Part shown: positions 1 through 11,045 of the stretch, in pieces
How the letters are laid out: each line of letters starts with the position of its first letter
Numbering within the stretch: the first letter of the stretch is position 1
NCBI RefSeq assembly: GCF_024612015.1
Contig: NZ_CP102512.1
Coordinates: 992,001 to 1,056,000, forward strand
DNA: 64,000 bases
Direction: 5' to 3'
Source of the DNA: Streptomyces sp. CA-210063
Lineage (GTDB): Bacteria > Actinomycetota > Actinomycetes > Streptomycetales > Streptomycetaceae
The notes under the pieces: generated by a model
What the model saw: only the letters and a program-made list of their open reading frames with translations
The model's database searches: none
What the model was told of the DNA's origin: nothing
Program-made: the position numbers and the translations under genes

Positions 1-2
1 GC

Positions 3-3000
3 ACCTCCGGCAGTGTGGCGGCCGGCCGGATCTCGTACGTGTACGGGCTGCGCGGACCGTCGATCACGGTCGACACCGCCTGTTCCTCGTCCCTGGTGGC
101 CCTGCACTGGGCGGCCGCGGCACTGCGTTCCGGCGAGTGCTCCCTGGCCCTGGCCGGCGGGGTCACGGTGATGTCGACTCCGAAGGCCTTCACGGTGTTC
201 AGCCGGCAGCGCGGGCTCTCCCCCGACGGCCGTTGCAAGTCCTTCTCCGCCTCCGCCGACGGCACCGCCTGGGCCGAGGGCGTCGGCCTGGTGCTCCTGG
301 AACGCCTCTCCGACGCCCGCCGCAACGGTCACCCCGTCCTGGCCGTGCTGCGTGGCTCCGCCGTCAACTCCGACGGCGCGTCCAACGGTCTCGCCGCCCC
401 GAACGGCCAGGCCCAACAGCGCCTGATCAAAAGGGTGTTGGCCGACTCCGGGCTCCACGCGGACGACGTGGACGCGGTCGAGGCCCATGGCACGGGCACG
501 ACACTGGGCGACCCCGTGGAGGCCCGTGCCCTGCTCGCCACGTACGGGCAGGGGCGCGGCGAGGACCGGCCCCCGGTGTGGCTGGGCTCGGTCAAGTCCA
601 ACCTCGGGCACACCCAGGCGGCCGCGGGGGTCGCGGGCGTCATCAAGATGGTGCAGGCGATGCGGCACGGGGAACTGCCGCGATCCCTGTACGCCGAGAC
701 CCCCTCGCCGCACGTCGACTGGTCCGCCGGCCGAGTGGAACCGCTGGCCTCCGCCCGTCCGTGGCCGCCGACCGAGGGCAGGCCGCGCCGGGCCGGGGTG
801 TCGGCGTTCGGCATCGGCGGGACCAACGCGCATGTGATCCTGGAGGAGGCGCCTCATCCCCCGCCCGCCCACGCGGTCTCGGCGCCGCCCCACACCACCC
901 GCGCGACCTCGCCCCTCCCCGACACCACCCACGCGACCTCGCCCCTGCCCGCCCCCTGGCTGCTCTCGGGGGCCGACGAGGGTGCCCTGCGTGAGCAGGC
1001 CCGTCGGCTCGCGGCCCGACTGGCGGCGTCGGGGCCCGAGTTGGCGTCGGCCGACATCGGTTTCTCCCTGGCCGTGTCGCGGTCGGCGCTGACCCACCGG
1101 GCGATGGTGCCGCCCGGGGACCGGGCGCGGATGCTCGCCGCGCTGGAGGCGCTCGCCGAGGGCGCGCATCCCACCGGCGTGGAACGGGCGATCGCAGACC
1201 CGGGTGTCCGTGCGGCTTTCCTGTTCACCGGTCAGGGAGCCCAACGCCCCCGCATGGGCGCCGAGTTGAGCGCTTCGTTCCCCGTCTTCGCGACAGCCTT
1301 CGCCGAGGTGTGCCGGGCCCTGGACGGCCGGCTCGAACGGCCGCTGGACGTGGTGCTCTCCGCCGAGCCCGGTTCGCCGGAGGCCGCCCTTCTCGACCGT
1401 ACGGACTTCACCCAGGCGGGCCTGTTCGCCTTCGAGCTGGCACTGTTCCGGCTGCTGGAGTCCTGGGGGGTACGCGCCGACTTCCTGGCCGGGCACTCCG
1501 TCGGCGAACTGGCGGCGGCCCACATCGCCGGCGTACTGGACCTGACCGACGCGGCGACGCTCGTCGCGGCGCGTGGCCGGCTGATGCAGGCGCTGCCCGA
1601 GGGCGGGGCGATGGTGGCGGTGCACGCGACGGAGGAGGAAGTACGCACCGCACTCGCCGAGGCCGGTGACGGCGCCGACGCGGCGATCGCCTCCGTGAAC
1701 GGGCCCCGCTCCGTGGTGATCTCCGGCGTACGGGACGCGGTGCTCGCCGTGGCCGCCGGGTTCGAGGCACGGGGGCGAAGGGCCGTACGGCTGCGGGTCG
1801 GGCATGCCTTCCACTCGCCGCTGGTGGAGCCGATGCTCGACGAGTTCCGCCGGGTCGCCGAGGGGCTGACCTTCCGGCCGCCGCGTATCCCGGTGGTCTC
1901 CGCGGTCACGGGTCGCCCGGCCGGCGCCGAGGAGTTGTGCTCCCCGGAGTACTGGGTGCGGCACGCGCGGCTGCCGGTGCGGTTCGCCGACACCGTGCGC
2001 CGGCTCGGCGACGACGGGGTGACGGCGTTCCTGGAACTCGGCCCCCGTCCGGCGCTCACCGCCATGGCCGAGGACTGTCTGCCCGGCCCGGACGACGGCG
2101 GCACGGGCCCTCTCTTCGCCGCCGCCACGCGAGCCGGCGAGCGCGAACCGGAGACCTTGCTGTCGGCCGTGGCCCGGCTCCATGTGCGCGGCGCGCGGGT
2201 CGACTGGCCCGCCGTCTTCGCGGGTACCGAGGCCCGGCGGGTGGAGCTGCCGACCTACGCCTTCCAGCGCCGACGGTACTGGTTGACCCCCTCCCCCGCC
2301 CCCGTGTCCACGCCGACTCCCCATGGTCACCCCCTGCTGGGCCCGGCTTTCCCGGTCCCGGACACCGACCGGACCGTGCTGTCCGGCCGCCTCTCCCCCA
2401 CGACCCACCCCTGGCTCACCGACCATGTGATCGCCGGGACCGTACTCGTCCCCGCGACGGTCTTCGTGGAGACGGCCGTCCTGGCGGGCGACACGGTCGG
2501 CTGCGACACCCTCGACGAACTCGTGCTGCTGGCGCCGCTGGTCCTGCCCACCGCCGGTGTACGCGTGCAGGTCGTGGTGGGCGGGCCCGACGACTCCGGC
2601 CGTCGGCCGGTCGACATCTACTCCCGGTCCGAGGAGCCGACCGACGCCGACAGGGAACCCGGTTGGACCCGGCATGCGACTGGGATGGTCAGCAGGGCTC
2701 AACCCGAGACACCGGAGGCGTTGGGGGCGTCGTCACCCCGGGCATCCGGGTCGGAGGCAGGACCGACGCAGTGGCCGCCGCCGGGCGCGACCGAGGTCGA
2801 CCTGACGGATGTCTACGACACCCTCGCGGAGGGCGGTCTCGCCTACGGCCCGGCCTTCCGGGGCGTACGGGCGGTATGGCGGCTCGGCGACGAGGTGCTC
2901 GCCGACGTACGGCTGCCCGAGGGCGAGTCGGCGGGCGCCGACCGGTTCGGGATCCATCCGGCGCTGCTGGACGCGGCATTACACGCCCCGCTGCTCACGG

Positions 3001-5966
3001 GGGTGGGGCCGGGTGCCGGGTCCGGCGCGGTCCGGGTGCCGTTCGCCTGGAACGGTGTGCGGCTCCACGCGTCGGGCGCCTCAGAGTTAAGGGTGCGGGT
3101 GACCCCGGCCGGGCCGGATACCGTCACGGTGACGCTCGCCGATCCGGCGGGCCGGCCGGTGGCACGCGTGGATTCGCTGAGCACCCGCGAACTCCCCTCC
3201 GAGACGGTCGAATCGGCCCAATCGGCCGGTGATCCGGCACGACGGGCTCTGTTGCGCCCCGAGTGGACCGCCTTCGGATCGCCGCCCGGCGAGACACGGA
3301 AGCACGCCTCGGGACAGCTGCGCTGGGAACTCGTGGGGCCGGATGAGTTGAACCTCCGCGAGGCGATTCCCGATGTCGTCGGAACAACCGACCTTGGGCC
3401 GGACGCGGTCGTCGCCGCCGCCCCGGACGCCGTCGTGCTCACCGCCGTCGGTCCGCCGACGGCCGAGGACGCGCCCACCGCCGTACGGCAGTTGACCGAC
3501 CGGGTGCTGCGAACCCTCCAGGAGTGGCAGGACGATCCGCGCACGGCCGGATCCCGTCTGCTGATCGTGACGCGGAACGCCACCACCCCGAAGCCGGATC
3601 TCGCCGGTGCGGCGGTGTGGGGACTGGTGCGTACGGCCCAGTCCGAACTGCCCGGCCGTGTCGTCCTGGTCGACGTGGACGGACGGCCCGAGTCCCTGCG
3701 GCTGATCCCGGCGGCCATGGCCACCGATGAGGCCCAAATCGCCGTCTCCGCAGGCCGATTGAGGGTGCCACGGCTGACCAAGGCCCTCGAAACGCCGCCC
3801 GCAAGCGCACCCCGCCTCCACCGACCCGCCTCCAAAAACACCTCCAACACCTCCAACACCTCCAACGCCTTCGGCCCGACCGGCACCGTCCTGATCACCG
3901 GCGGTACCGGCGCACTCGGCGCGGCACTCGCCCGGCATCTGGTCACAGCACACGGCGTACGACACCTCCTGCTCATCTCACGCCGGGGCCACGACGCACC
4001 TGGTGCCGAGGAACTGCGCGCCCGGCTGGGGGAGTTGGGAGCCGAGGTCGGGATCGTCGCGTGCGACGTGGGCGACCGGGCGGCCTTGGCCGAGGTGGTC
4101 AAGGGATGTGAGCCCGCGCTGAGCGCGGTCGTCCATGCGGCCGGGGTGCTCGACGACGGCGTACTGGCCGCGCTGACGCCCGAGCGGATGGCGGCGGTGC
4201 TGCGGCCGAAGGCGGACGCGGCCTGGCATCTGCACGAGTTGACGCGGGACTTGGAGCTGTCGGCGTTCGTGCTGTTCTCCTCGGTGTCGGGTCTGCTCGG
4301 CCGGGCCGGCCAGGGCAACTACGCGGCGGCGAACTCCTTCCTGGACGCCCTCGCCCTCCACCGCACCGCGCTGGGGCTGCCCGCCCTGTCCTTGGCCTGG
4401 GGCCCCTGGGAGCACGGCGACGGCATGGCGGCGGACCATCGGCTCCGGGAGCCGGCACGGCATCCGGAGAACGGTGGTGACGTACTCCGGCCCCTCACCG
4501 TGGAGCAGGGACTCGCGCTGTTCGACGGGGCGATACGCGACGGCGGGCCCGTACTGGCGCCGATCCTGCTGGACCGGACCGCTCTGCGCTCCCCGCGAGG
4601 GCCGCTGCCGCCGCTCCTGCGAGGGCAGGAACCGCCACCTACCCGACGACCGGCCGCGGGGGCCGGAGCGGAAGCAGCCGACCACCACGGCTCATCGGAG
4701 CTCCTGCAGCCCGGCGCCTGGCGGAAGCTGCTGGCCGGGCTGCCCGCCGCCCAACGGGCGGGCGCGCTCGCGGAGTTGATGCGCGCCGATGTGGCCGTCG
4801 TGCTCGGTTATCCGAGTGCCGACGCGCTGCCGGTCGGCAAGTCCTTCGACGAGCTGGGCTTCGACTCGTTGATGGCGGTCCAGGTCCGCAACCGGCTGAG
4901 CCTGGCGCTACGGCTCCGGCTCTCCGCCGCCGTGGTCTTCGAGCACCCCACGGCGGACGGCCTGGCCCGGCACGTACTGGGTCTCCTAGACGACCTGCCG
5001 CAGGACCGCGAGCCCGAGCAGGTGCCCGAGGAACGGCCCGTGCAGTCCCTCTCCTCGCTCTATCGGCGGGTCTGCGAGGCCGGCCAGGTGGTCGCCGCGA
5101 TGCACATGGTGGTCACCGCCTCCTGGGCCGTACCGACGTTCGACGCGTCCGGCAGCGCACGGCACGCCCTGCCGCCGCTGCGGCGGGCGGAGGGTTCGGG
5201 CGAGGGCCCGGTCGTGGTCTTCCTCGACGGGTATCACCCCGCGTTCCCCGGGCCGGGCGGAGGAGCGGCCCGCTTCCACGCCTGCTTCGACGGCGAGGGG
5301 GACGTCCTGGAGTTGCGGCACCCCGGTGTCGGCGCGGGGGCGGCGGTGCCGCAGGACCTGGAGACGCTGGCGCGTGTCCATGCCGAGACGGTGGTCCGGC
5401 ATGTGGGCGGCCGGCCTTTCGTGCTCGTCGGTTCCTCCACGGGCGGCGCGGTCGCGCATCTCGTGACCCGGCGGCTGGAGGCCATGGGGTCCGCCCCCGT
5501 GGGCCAGGTGCTGCTCGACACCTATCTCGTCGACCGGGACCACATCGGAACGGACTGGCTGTCGGCTCTGCCTGCGGCCCTGGTCCCGCAGCTGACCGGG
5601 GGCCCGTCGACCGGTGACGACGACAGCGCGATCGCGGCGATGGGCGCGTACACCCGGATGTTCCTCGACTGGGAGCCGGAGCCGGTCGACACCCCGACCC
5701 TGCTGGTCCGGGCCTCGCGGCCGACTCCGCAGATGGCGGCGGGCGCGGACGGGGACGGCTGGCGGACGTCCTGGCCGCTGCCGCACGACGTCGTCGACGT
5801 CCCCGGCGACCACTTCTCGCTCGGACGGGAACACGCTCCGACCACCGTGGCGGCGATCCGCGCCTGGCTCGCCTCCCTCGACCACGCGGAGGTCCGCCCA
5901 GCGGCCGGCTCGGGGGCACCGGCCGCGGACAGCCCCTCGGCACCGACCACACAAGGAGACCAGTGA
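3..5966 (+). CDS. Type I modular polyketide synthase, terminal module KS-AT-DH-KR-ACP-TE (5' end outside window)
   Basis: The frame is open from the first bases, so the protein begins to the left of the window. It performs the last extension of a polyketide chain and releases the product. Domains in order: ketosynthase C-terminal part (TACSSS cysteine codon at 81, then EAHGTGT and NLGHTQ histidines); acyltransferase (GHSVG serine codon at 1497; HAFH at about 1804, the malonyl-CoA signature); dehydratase with intact HX3GX4P at 2424-2453 and a downstream DAALH aspartate; ketoreductase (GGTGALG near 3900, LDD at 4149 indicating B-type, catalytic Tyr codon 4320); ACP with Ser codon 4866; thioesterase with GSSTG (Ser codon 5436) and GDHFS histidine. 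All seen motifs look active, so the last two-carbon unit should leave a double bond. Two TTA codons (2979, 3087) suggest bldA dependence. A halogenase follows with overlapping stop/start. Confidence 0.96.
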   Translation, partial: TSGSVAAGRISYVYGLRGPSITVDTACSSSLVALHWAAAALRSGECSLALAGGVTVMSTPKAFTVFSRQRGLSPDGRCKSFSASADGTAWAEGVGLVLLERLSDARRNGHPVLAVLRGSAVNSDGASNGLAAPNGQAQQRLIKRVLADSGLHADDVDAVEAHGTGTTLGDPVEARALLATYGQGRGEDRPPVWLGSVKSNLGHTQAAAGVAGVIKMVQAMRHGELPRSLYAETPSPHVDWSAGRVEPLASARPWPPTEGRPRRAGVSAFGIGGTNAHVILEEAPHPPPAHAVSAPPHTTRATSPLPDTTHATSPLPAPWLLSGADEGALREQARRLAARLAASGPELASADIGFSLAVSRSALTHRAMVPPGDRARMLAALEALAEGAHPTGVERAIADPGVRAAFLFTGQGAQRPRMGAELSASFPVFATAFAEVCRALDGRLERPLDVVLSAEPGSPEAALLDRTDFTQAGLFAFELALFRLLESWGVRADFLAGHSVGELAAAHIAGVLDLTDAATLVAARGRLMQALPEGGAMVAVHATEEEVRTALAEAGDGADAAIASVNGPRSVVISGVRDAVLAVAAGFEARGRRAVRLRVGHAFHSPLVEPMLDEFRRVAEGLTFRPPRIPVVSAVTGRPAGAEELCSPEYWVRHARLPVRFADTVRRLGDDGVTAFLELGPRPALTAMAEDCLPGPDDGGTGPLFAAATRAGEREPETLLSAVARLHVRGARVDWPAVFAGTEARRVELPTYAFQRRRYWLTPSPAPVSTPTPHGHPLLGPAFPVPDTDRTVLSGRLSPTTHPWLTDHVIAGTVLVPATVFVETAVLAGDTVGCDTLDELVLLAPLVLPTAGVRVQVVVGGPDDSGRRPVDIYSRSEEPTDADREPGWTRHATGMVSRAQPETPEALGASSPRASGSEAGPTQWPPPGATEVDLTDVYDTLAEGGLAYGPAFRGVRAVWRLGDEVLADVRLPEGESAGADRFGIHPALLDAALHAPLLTGVGPGAGSGAVRVPFAWNGVRLHASGASELRVRVTPAGPDTVTVTLADPAGRPVARVDSLSTRELPSETVESAQSAGDPARRALLRPEWTAFGSPPGETRKHASGQLRWELVGPDELNLREAIPDVVGTTDLGPDAVVAAAPDAVVLTAVGPPTAEDAPTAVRQLTDRVLRTLQEWQDDPRTAGSRLLIVTRNATTPKPDLAGAAVWGLVRTAQSELPGRVVLVDVDGRPESLRLIPAAMATDEAQIAVSAGRLRVPRLTKALETPPASAPRLHRPASKNTSNTSNTSNAFGPTGTVLITGGTGALGAALARHLVTAHGVRHLLLISRRGHDAPGAEELRARLGELGAEVGIVACDVGDRAALAEVVKGCEPALSAVVHAAGVLDDGVLAALTPERMAAVLRPKADAAWHLHELTRDLELSAFVLFSSVSGLLGRAGQGNYAAANSFLDALALHRTALGLPALSLAWGPWEHGDGMAADHRLREPARHPENGGDVLRPLTVEQGLALFDGAIRDGGPVLAPILLDRTALRSPRGPLPPLLRGQEPPPTRRPAAGAGAEAADHHGSSELLQPGAWRKLLAGLPAAQRAGALAELMRADVAVVLGYPSADALPVGKSFDELGFDSLMAVQVRNRLSLALRLRLSAAVVFEHPTADGLARHVLGLLDDLPQDREPEQVPEERPVQSLSSLYRRVCEAGQVVAAMHMVVTASWAVPTFDASGSARHALPPLRRAEGSGEGPVVVFLDGYHPAFPGPGGGAARFHACFDGEGDVLELRHPGVGAGAAVPQDLETLARVHAETVVRHVGGRPFVLVGSSTGGAVAHLVTRRLEAMGSAPVGQVLLDTYLVDRDHIGTDWLSALPAALVPQLTGGPSTGDDDSAIAAMGAYTRMFLDWEPEPVDTPTLLVRASRPTPQMAAGADGDGWRTSWPLPHDVVDVPGDHFSLGREHAPTTVAAIRAWLASLDHAEVRPAAGSGAPAADSPSAPTTQGDQ

Positions 5967-7459
5967 CTGCGAGCGATCCCCTGGGCGAGGAGTTCGACGT
6001 GATCGTCGTGGGCGGCGGTCCGGCCGGGTCGACCGTCGCGTCGGCCGTGGCCCTGCGCGGCCACCGTGTGCTGCTCCTGGACCAGCAGACGTTCCCCCGG
6101 TACCAGATCGGCGAGTCGCTGCTGCCCTCCACCGTGCACGGGCTCTGCCGCATCCTGGGTGTCGAGGACGAGGTCGCCCGGGCGGGCTTCAAGGTCAAGC
6201 GCGGCGGCACCTTCCGCTGGGGCCGGAACCGGGAGCCGTGGCAGTTCTCCTTCGCGCTGTCGCCGCGGCTGTCCGACCCGACCTCCTTCGCCTACCAGGT
6301 CGAGCGGGCCAGGTTCGACGCGATCCTCCTGGACAACGCCCGCCGGATCGGTGTGGACGTACGGGAGGGCTGCCGGGTCTCGGACGTGGTCGCCGACGAG
6401 GAGCGGGTGCGGGGCGTGCGCTGGACCGGTCCCGGCGGCGGGATCCATGAGGCCAGGGCCCTGTACGTCGTGGACGCGTCCGGCAACACCAGCCGGATCC
6501 ACGGCCATGTCGGCGGGAAGCGGACGTACTCCGACTTCTTCCGGAACATCGCGGTGTTCGGGTACTTCGCCGGCGGCGAGCGGCTGCCCAGGCCGAACGA
6601 CGGCAACATCTTCTGCGCGGCCTTCGACGAGGGCTGGATCTGGTACATCCCGCTCCGGGACGACCTGACGAGCGTCGGCGCGGTGGTCAGCCGGGAGAAC
6701 GCCGCCGCGGTCCAGGGGGACCCGGCCACGGCCTGGCGGCGGCTGATCGACTCGTGCCCCGACGTGCGGGACCTCCTCGACGGGGTGCCGCAAGCCACCG
6801 AGACGCCGTACGACCAGGTCCGGGTCCGCAAGGACTGGTCGTACTGGAAGACCGGCCTGTGGCGGCCGGGCATGGTGCTGGTCGGCGACGCGGCCTGCTT
6901 CGTCGACCCGGTGCTGTCCTCCGGCGTGCACCTCGCGACGTACGGGTCGCTGCTCGCGGCTCGGGCGATCAACAGTTCGCTCGACGGGACCCTCGAAGAG
7001 GCCCGTTGTTTCGCGGAGTTCGAGGCGCGCTACCGGCACGAGTACGGCCTGTTCTACGAGTTCCTGGTGTCGTTCTACGACATGCACCGGGACGAGCGGT
7101 CGTACTACTGGTCGGCCCGGAAGGTGACCAACGTCGGTGCGACGGAGTTGGAGGCGTTCGTGGAGCTGGTGGGCGGGCTGGCGTCCGGCGACGCGTCGCT
7201 CGCCGATCCCGGGCAGCGGGGCGCGCGTCTGGCGGCGGCCTCCTCGGACCTCGACGGGGCCGTGGGCCGGCTCCCGGACTCGGACGGCCGGCGCAACCCG
7301 CTCTACGAGTCCCCCGCCTTCCGCCGGACCTTCCACGAGGGCTCGGTGCTGCAGGAACGGGGCATCCACGGTGGGCCGTTGGAGGAGGAGGCGCCGCTGC
7401 GGCCCGGCGGGTTGGTGCCCTCGGAGGACGGGCTCACCTGGGTGGATCCGGCGCGCTGA
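5963..7459 (+). CDS. FAD-dependent halogenase
   Basis: A 498-residue flavoprotein expected to use FADH2, chloride and oxygen to chlorinate an aromatic, enol-like or carrier-bound substrate. The N-terminus has the dinucleotide fold VVGGGPAGS (residues 15-23), followed by a [12 protein letters not shown] segment typical of this family. The halogenase hallmark WxWxIP is present as GWIWYIP near residue 223, and [15 protein letters not shown] near residue 307 is the second FAD contact. Full family length, not truncated. The GTG start overlaps the polyketide synthase stop (GTGA), with AGGAG at 5954, so the two are translationally coupled and the halogenase probably tailors the polyketide. The general look (CmlS/CndH/PltA-like group) does not fix the substrate. 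No flavin reductase partner is visible in the window. Confidence 0.92.
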   Translation: MTASDPLGEEFDVIVVGGGPAGSTVASAVALRGHRVLLLDQQTFPRYQIGESLLPSTVHGLCRILGVEDEVARAGFKVKRGGTFRWGRNREPWQFSFALSPRLSDPTSFAYQVERARFDAILLDNARRIGVDVREGCRVSDVVADEERVRGVRWTGPGGGIHEARALYVVDASGNTSRIHGHVGGKRTYSDFFRNIAVFGYFAGGERLPRPNDGNIFCAAFDEGWIWYIPLRDDLTSVGAVVSRENAAAVQGDPATAWRRLIDSCPDVRDLLDGVPQATETPYDQVRVRKDWSYWKTGLWRPGMVLVGDAACFVDPVLSSGVHLATYGSLLAARAINSSLDGTLEEARCFAEFEARYRHEYGLFYEFLVSFYDMHRDERSYYWSARKVTNVGATELEAFVELVGGLASGDASLADPGQRGARLAAASSDLDGAVGRLPDSDGRRNPLYESPAFRRTFHEGSVLQERGIHGGPLEEEAPLRPGGLVPSEDGLTWVDPAR

Positions 7460-7547
7460 CCGGCTACGGCGGGGGCGTCGGCGCCTCGGGGGGTGGGTCA
7501 GCGGTACGACGTCGACGCTGCGGCCCGCATGGCCCAGGAGGCGCCCC

Positions 7548-7667
7548 ATGTGCTTGACCGTGCGCAGCATCACCGAGCGCCGGCCGGCACGGGCTGGTCT
7601 CCTCCTGGGCGTCTGCTACGGGTTCGACCTGCCGCTCGGGCCGGGAGCGCACATCGGCCTGAGGTGA
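7548..7667 (+). CDS. Possible 39-residue small protein downstream of halogenase
   Basis: A short frame starting ATG with an excellent ribosome-binding site, AGGAGG at 7536-7541, six bases before the start. It begins MCLTVRSITERRPARAG and ends with a Gly/Pro-rich tail. About nine in ten third codon positions are G or C, as in real genes here, although the same frame is open upstream inside the halogenase, which weakens that argument. I recognise no family. It could be a leader peptide, a small protein of the polyketide cluster, or chance. Confidence 0.35.
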   Translation: MCLTVRSITERRPARAGLLLGVCYGFDLPLGPGAHIGLR

Positions 7668-7677
7668 ACCGCTCGCG

Positions 7678-9117
7678 TCACGTGTGGTGCGGGTTCCGGC
7701 TCAGCCTGGCCGCGGCGGGCGCCGCCAGTTCGCTCGCCGTGGCGCGGGCGACGGCGGCGCGGCCCGCTTCGCCCAGGGCGTCGGCGAGGCGGGCCTGGCC
7801 GAGCCAGTTGTAGGGGCTGTGCGGGCTCAGCCCGGTGCGTTCGCCCAGCAGCAGCCGGGCCAGGTCGTCCCGGCGGGCGCGGATGGCCGCCTCCAGGAGC
7901 GTCCGCTGGATCGCGTCCCGCTGGGCGTGACTGCCACCGAAGGTGTGCAGCCGCCGGCGGATCGGCCAGAGCAGTTCCACGACCGACGCGTAGTCCCCCC
8001 GCACGTACGCCACCAGCGCTTCGCACACGGGGAGGCCGATCTCGCCGGTCATCACCCGGTTGGTGTGCGGGCGCCCCTCCTCCTGGGCCGCCAGCCAGCG
8101 CCGCCGGTCGGCGACGAACTCGTCCGCCCTCTCCAGGCGGCCCGCTCCCGCGAACGCCATGACGGCGTGCACGTCGTTGAAGGCGTAGAACGGCGGGTCC
8201 TCACGCGCGGCCCACGCGTCGGCGAGGGTCTGCCAGCGGGCGTCCTGGTCCAGGTCGTCGAGGAGGAACCGCCACAACAGGGCTGCGGCGTCGAGGAGTT
8301 CCATGACGAACCCCGTCGAGTCCTTGTGGTGCAGTACGGCGTCGTAGATCCGCAGGGCCGTCCCGGTGTCGCCCGCCTCCAGGGCGTACAGGGCGTAGTG
8401 CCACCAGCTGTGCACGGTCAGGAGGCTGCCGCTCGCCCAGTCGTCGAGGCGTGCCTCGAGGAAGTCGATCCCCTCGGCGAACCGCCCCCGCATCTCGTGG
8501 ACATGGACGACCGCGTGGATGGCCCAGATGTCGTGGGGGTTCTGTTCGACGGCGGCCCGGCCCACTTCCTGGGCGCGGTCGTAGTGCCCCGACTCCTCCA
8601 GGCCGAACGCGTACATGCCCATCAGGGGCCCGCGGTGGGGGTCGTCCGCCGCCCACGCGGGCAGGGCACCGCCGATCCGGTCGCGCAGCCGGGTCGCGTC
8701 GCCGGTGAAGAAGTCGAGCTGATGGCCGACCGCCAGGGCCAGCGGGTCACGCGGGCACTCCACGACCAGTTCCTCCAGGACCTGGCCGGCCCGCCCCATG
8801 TCGCCCGCGAGCCAGGCCTCCGCCGCGGCCATGTGCATGCGTTCCCGCCGGGGCAGCGCCGAGTGGTCCAGCCCGGCGTCGAACTCCGCGAAACGGCGGC
8901 GTGCCTCGGCGGCGTCCCGCGACTCGGTGCCCAGCACCCCCAGATAGGCCGCGAACGCCTGGGCCAGCGGTGAGGCCGGGGACGCCGCCACGGCGTCCGC
9001 GACCGCGTCCGGGAACTCGGGCCGGAAGAACAACAGCCCTTCCACGGCCCGGTCCAGGTGCTCCGCCCCTTCGGCGGTGCACTCGTACAGGCGGTTGCCG
9101 TACCGGTCGGTCACCAT
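7678..9117 (-). CDS. TPR-repeat protein of the TTC38 type
   Basis: A 479-residue soluble protein built from helical tetratricopeptide-like repeats, with recurring segments such as GHYDRAQEVGRAAVEQNP and HVHEMRGRFAEGIDFLE. The overall pattern, including the central HEMRGRFxEGI stretch, matches the TTC38 family, whose biochemical role is not established in bacteria. No signal peptide or membrane segment is visible. The ATG start at 9117 gives a normal-length protein. It is convergent with the halogenase and faces a long gene-poor stretch upstream, so it looks like a single-gene unit outside the polyketide cluster. Confidence 0.85.
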   Translation of the reverse strand: MVTDRYGNRLYECTAEGAEHLDRAVEGLLFFRPEFPDAVADAVAASPASPLAQAFAAYLGVLGTESRDAAEARRRFAEFDAGLDHSALPRRERMHMAAAEAWLAGDMGRAGQVLEELVVECPRDPLALAVGHQLDFFTGDATRLRDRIGGALPAWAADDPHRGPLMGMYAFGLEESGHYDRAQEVGRAAVEQNPHDIWAIHAVVHVHEMRGRFAEGIDFLEARLDDWASGSLLTVHSWWHYALYALEAGDTGTALRIYDAVLHHKDSTGFVMELLDAAALLWRFLLDDLDQDARWQTLADAWAAREDPPFYAFNDVHAVMAFAGAGRLERADEFVADRRRWLAAQEEGRPHTNRVMTGEIGLPVCEALVAYVRGDYASVVELLWPIRRRLHTFGGSHAQRDAIQRTLLEAAIRARRDDLARLLLGERTGLSPHSPYNWLGQARLADALGEAGRAAVARATASELAAPAAARLSRNPHHT

Positions 9118-9406
9118 GGCTGCTCATCTCCGGTGCGTGTCGAGTGTCGTCGCCCCGTGGTCGTCGATCGGGAGGGCACGGATGGCCGCGCCGTCCCCAT
9201 CAAAGCGACCGGCACTCCGCCCAGTCCACCCAGCAACCCCCGACACACCCCGAATCACCACCGTGCGCCGCGCGTTCAGCTACTCGCGACCGTCTACTCG
9301 CAACCGTCGCGGCCGCCATGCTCGGCGCACAGGCAGCCGACTCCGCGTTCGATCCACTCCTGGCCGGCCCACTCCGGACGGCGCGCGAGCATCAGCGCCC
9401 GGGATC

Positions 9407-9600
9407 GGGCCGGCGCCCCTGGCCGATGCCCTGCCCGAGGGGCTCACCTGCGTCCCCCTGACCGGCATGCCGCCCAGCCGCCTCGTGGTCGCCTGGAACA
9501 GCGCCGACACCGATCCCCCTCGTCCACTCCTTCGTCAGCGTCGCCACGGCCGGCTACGCCGCGGCGAGGGACGGTTCCCAGGCGGCCGTACGGAACCGGA
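9407..9600 (+). pseudogene. Remnant of a LysR-type regulator C-terminus
   Basis: Within the 9118-9749 stretch, which has no intact gene, one frame reads ADALPEGLTCVPLTGMPPSR followed by LVVAWNSADTD. This resembles the end of a LysR effector-binding domain (valuation loop followed by VLAW). Just after it the reading continues as PLVHSFVSVATAGYAAARDG in a neighbouring frame, so a frameshift has occurred. No DNA-binding domain is visible upstream. I see no other feature in this stretch apart from weak promoter-like sequence. The assignment rests on short similarity and is tentative. Confidence 0.4.
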
Positions 9601-9749
9601 GCGTCCCTTTCCTCCTGTGTCACTGGCCCCCCGCCTGCGTGTTTTCGCCACCTTCGAACGAGCGTGACAGTGGCCGCGCACCCCGAGAACATCAGGGCAC
9701 GTCAGAACGGCTCCGCACATGCGGACTGAAGCCTTGGAGTGACACGCGT

Positions 9750-10145
9750 ATGAGAAAGAACCGGATCGCGGTGCTCATCGCCGCTGGGGTCATGCTGCTG
9801 ACCGGAGGCATCGGCGGTATGCAGACCGCGAGCGCCGCGCCCACCATCGACGGTGTCTGCGGCAGCTACTGGGGCACGAGCTGGCCCCCGCCGACTGTCA
9901 GCCAGGGATCCGTCGACACGACGAGCCCCTCCGCCGTCATGCTCGCCCAGTGTTATCTGAACCTCTCCATGTCGGGCGACAACCTGACGATCGACGGCAG
10001 GTTCGGACCGCTCTCCAACACCGCGGCCCGGCGATTCCAGTCCTGCGCCGGCCTCTCCGTCGACGGGTACGTCGGCCCGAACACCTGGAACAGCCTGCGC
10101 TACTGGGCGAACAGCCCGAACTACGTGTGCAATCTCGACCTGTGA
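9750..10145 (+). CDS. Secreted peptidoglycan-binding domain protein
   Basis: A 131-residue exported protein. Residues 1-30 form a Sec signal peptide (MRKNR, hydrophobic core, then TASAA cleavage region). The mature part carries a PG_binding_1 domain in its second half, with the typical LTIDGRFGPLSNTAARRFQ and LSVDGYVGPNTWNSLRYW segments that bind cell-wall glycan or peptide. Cysteines in the mature part (about residues 36, 70, 93 and 127) may form disulfides. The ATG at 9750 is preceded by TTGGAGT. No catalytic domain is attached, so it is probably a wall-anchored binding protein; an amidase gene follows on the same strand after 108 bases. Confidence 0.88.
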   Translation: MRKNRIAVLIAAGVMLLTGGIGGMQTASAAPTIDGVCGSYWGTSWPPPTVSQGSVDTTSPSAVMLAQCYLNLSMSGDNLTIDGRFGPLSNTAARRFQSCAGLSVDGYVGPNTWNSLRYWANSPNYVCNLDL

Positions 10146-10253
10146 CCTGAACGGACGAGCCACCAACGACGACGCGTGTCCATCGCGGCCCGGACCGCGC
10201 TGGACGCGTGTCCCTTTCACGGGGTAGGCACTACCGCTCCAGTTAGGGGTGAC

Positions 10254-11045
10254 ATGAATTCCAGACACTCGATTCCCTCCGGTCCCTCCGACTCCGCGGG
10301 CCCAGGCCGGACCGCCGGAGCGTTACCCCGGCGCACGCTGCTGGGGGCCCTGGGCGCCGCCGTCGTGGCCGGGGCCGTCTCCCGTCCGACCACGGCTGCC
10401 GCCGCCTCGTCACAGGCCGCCGCCGACTACGTACTGGTGTCGCGACAGGCGTGGGGTGCGGACGAGAGCCTCCGCTTCGGTTCCGACGGCACCGAGACCT
10501 GGTCGCCCGAGTACCACCCCGTGCAGACGCTGTCGGTTCACCACACCGGCAGCCCGAACGGTGAGGCCAACCCCGCGGCCAGGGTCCGCACGATCTACCG
10601 CGATCAGACGGTCACCCAGGGGTGGGGCGACATCGGGTACAACTACCTGATCGACGCGAGCGGACGGGTGTACGAGGGGCGCTGGTCCGGCACCGACGGG
10701 GATGCCGCGCACAACGCGGCGGGTCGGCTGGTCACCGGTGCTCACATCGGCGGGTACAACCCCGGAAACATCGGGATCGCCCTGCTGGGGACGCTGGTCG
10801 ACACCCCGCCGACGGCCGCCGCGCGTACCGCGCTCGTCCAGCTGCTCGCCGAACTCGCCGTGCGGCACTCCATCGACCCCCAGCGGGAGAAGGTGGTCTA
10901 CGTCAACCCGGTCAACGGCGCCATCTGGGACGGGCACGCCATCTCCGGACACCTCGACTGGGCGGCCACCGACTGCCCCGGCGGCATGCTGTACACCCAA
11001 CTGCCCGCGATCCGGGCCGCCGTCGCCGACCTGATCGCCCGGTGA
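10254..11045 (+). CDS. Tat-exported N-acetylmuramoyl-L-alanine amidase (PGRP/Amidase_2 fold)
   Basis: A 263-residue zinc amidase that should cut the bond between MurNAc and L-Ala in peptidoglycan outside the cell. A twin-arginine signal (LPRRTLLGALGAA, residues 24-36) ends in an Ala-rich cleavage site near residue 50. The amidase domain has the expected zinc ligands: His96/97 in SVHHTGS, His233 in SGHLDW and Cys241 in ATDCPGG, plus GYNYLID with the conserved Tyr. Start ATG at 10254 has AGGGGTGA eight bases upstream. Leu24, within the signal peptide, is coded by TTA (10323), the rare bldA-dependent codon, so synthesis is probably limited to late growth or differentiation. It may act in wall remodelling during development. 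Confidence 0.92.
   Translation: MNSRHSIPSGPSDSAGPGRTAGALPRRTLLGALGAAVVAGAVSRPTTAAAASSQAAADYVLVSRQAWGADESLRFGSDGTETWSPEYHPVQTLSVHHTGSPNGEANPAARVRTIYRDQTVTQGWGDIGYNYLIDASGRVYEGRWSGTDGDAAHNAAGRLVTGAHIGGYNPGNIGIALLGTLVDTPPTAAARTALVQLLAELAVRHSIDPQREKVVYVNPVNGAIWDGHAISGHLDWAATDCPGGMLYTQLPAIRAAVADLIAR

Noticed and set aside
3..5966. Iterative 6-methylsalicylate-type synthase
   Set aside because: A C-terminal thioesterase follows the ACP and DH/KR motifs look like a modular terminal module; the missing 5' end prevents any stronger claim.
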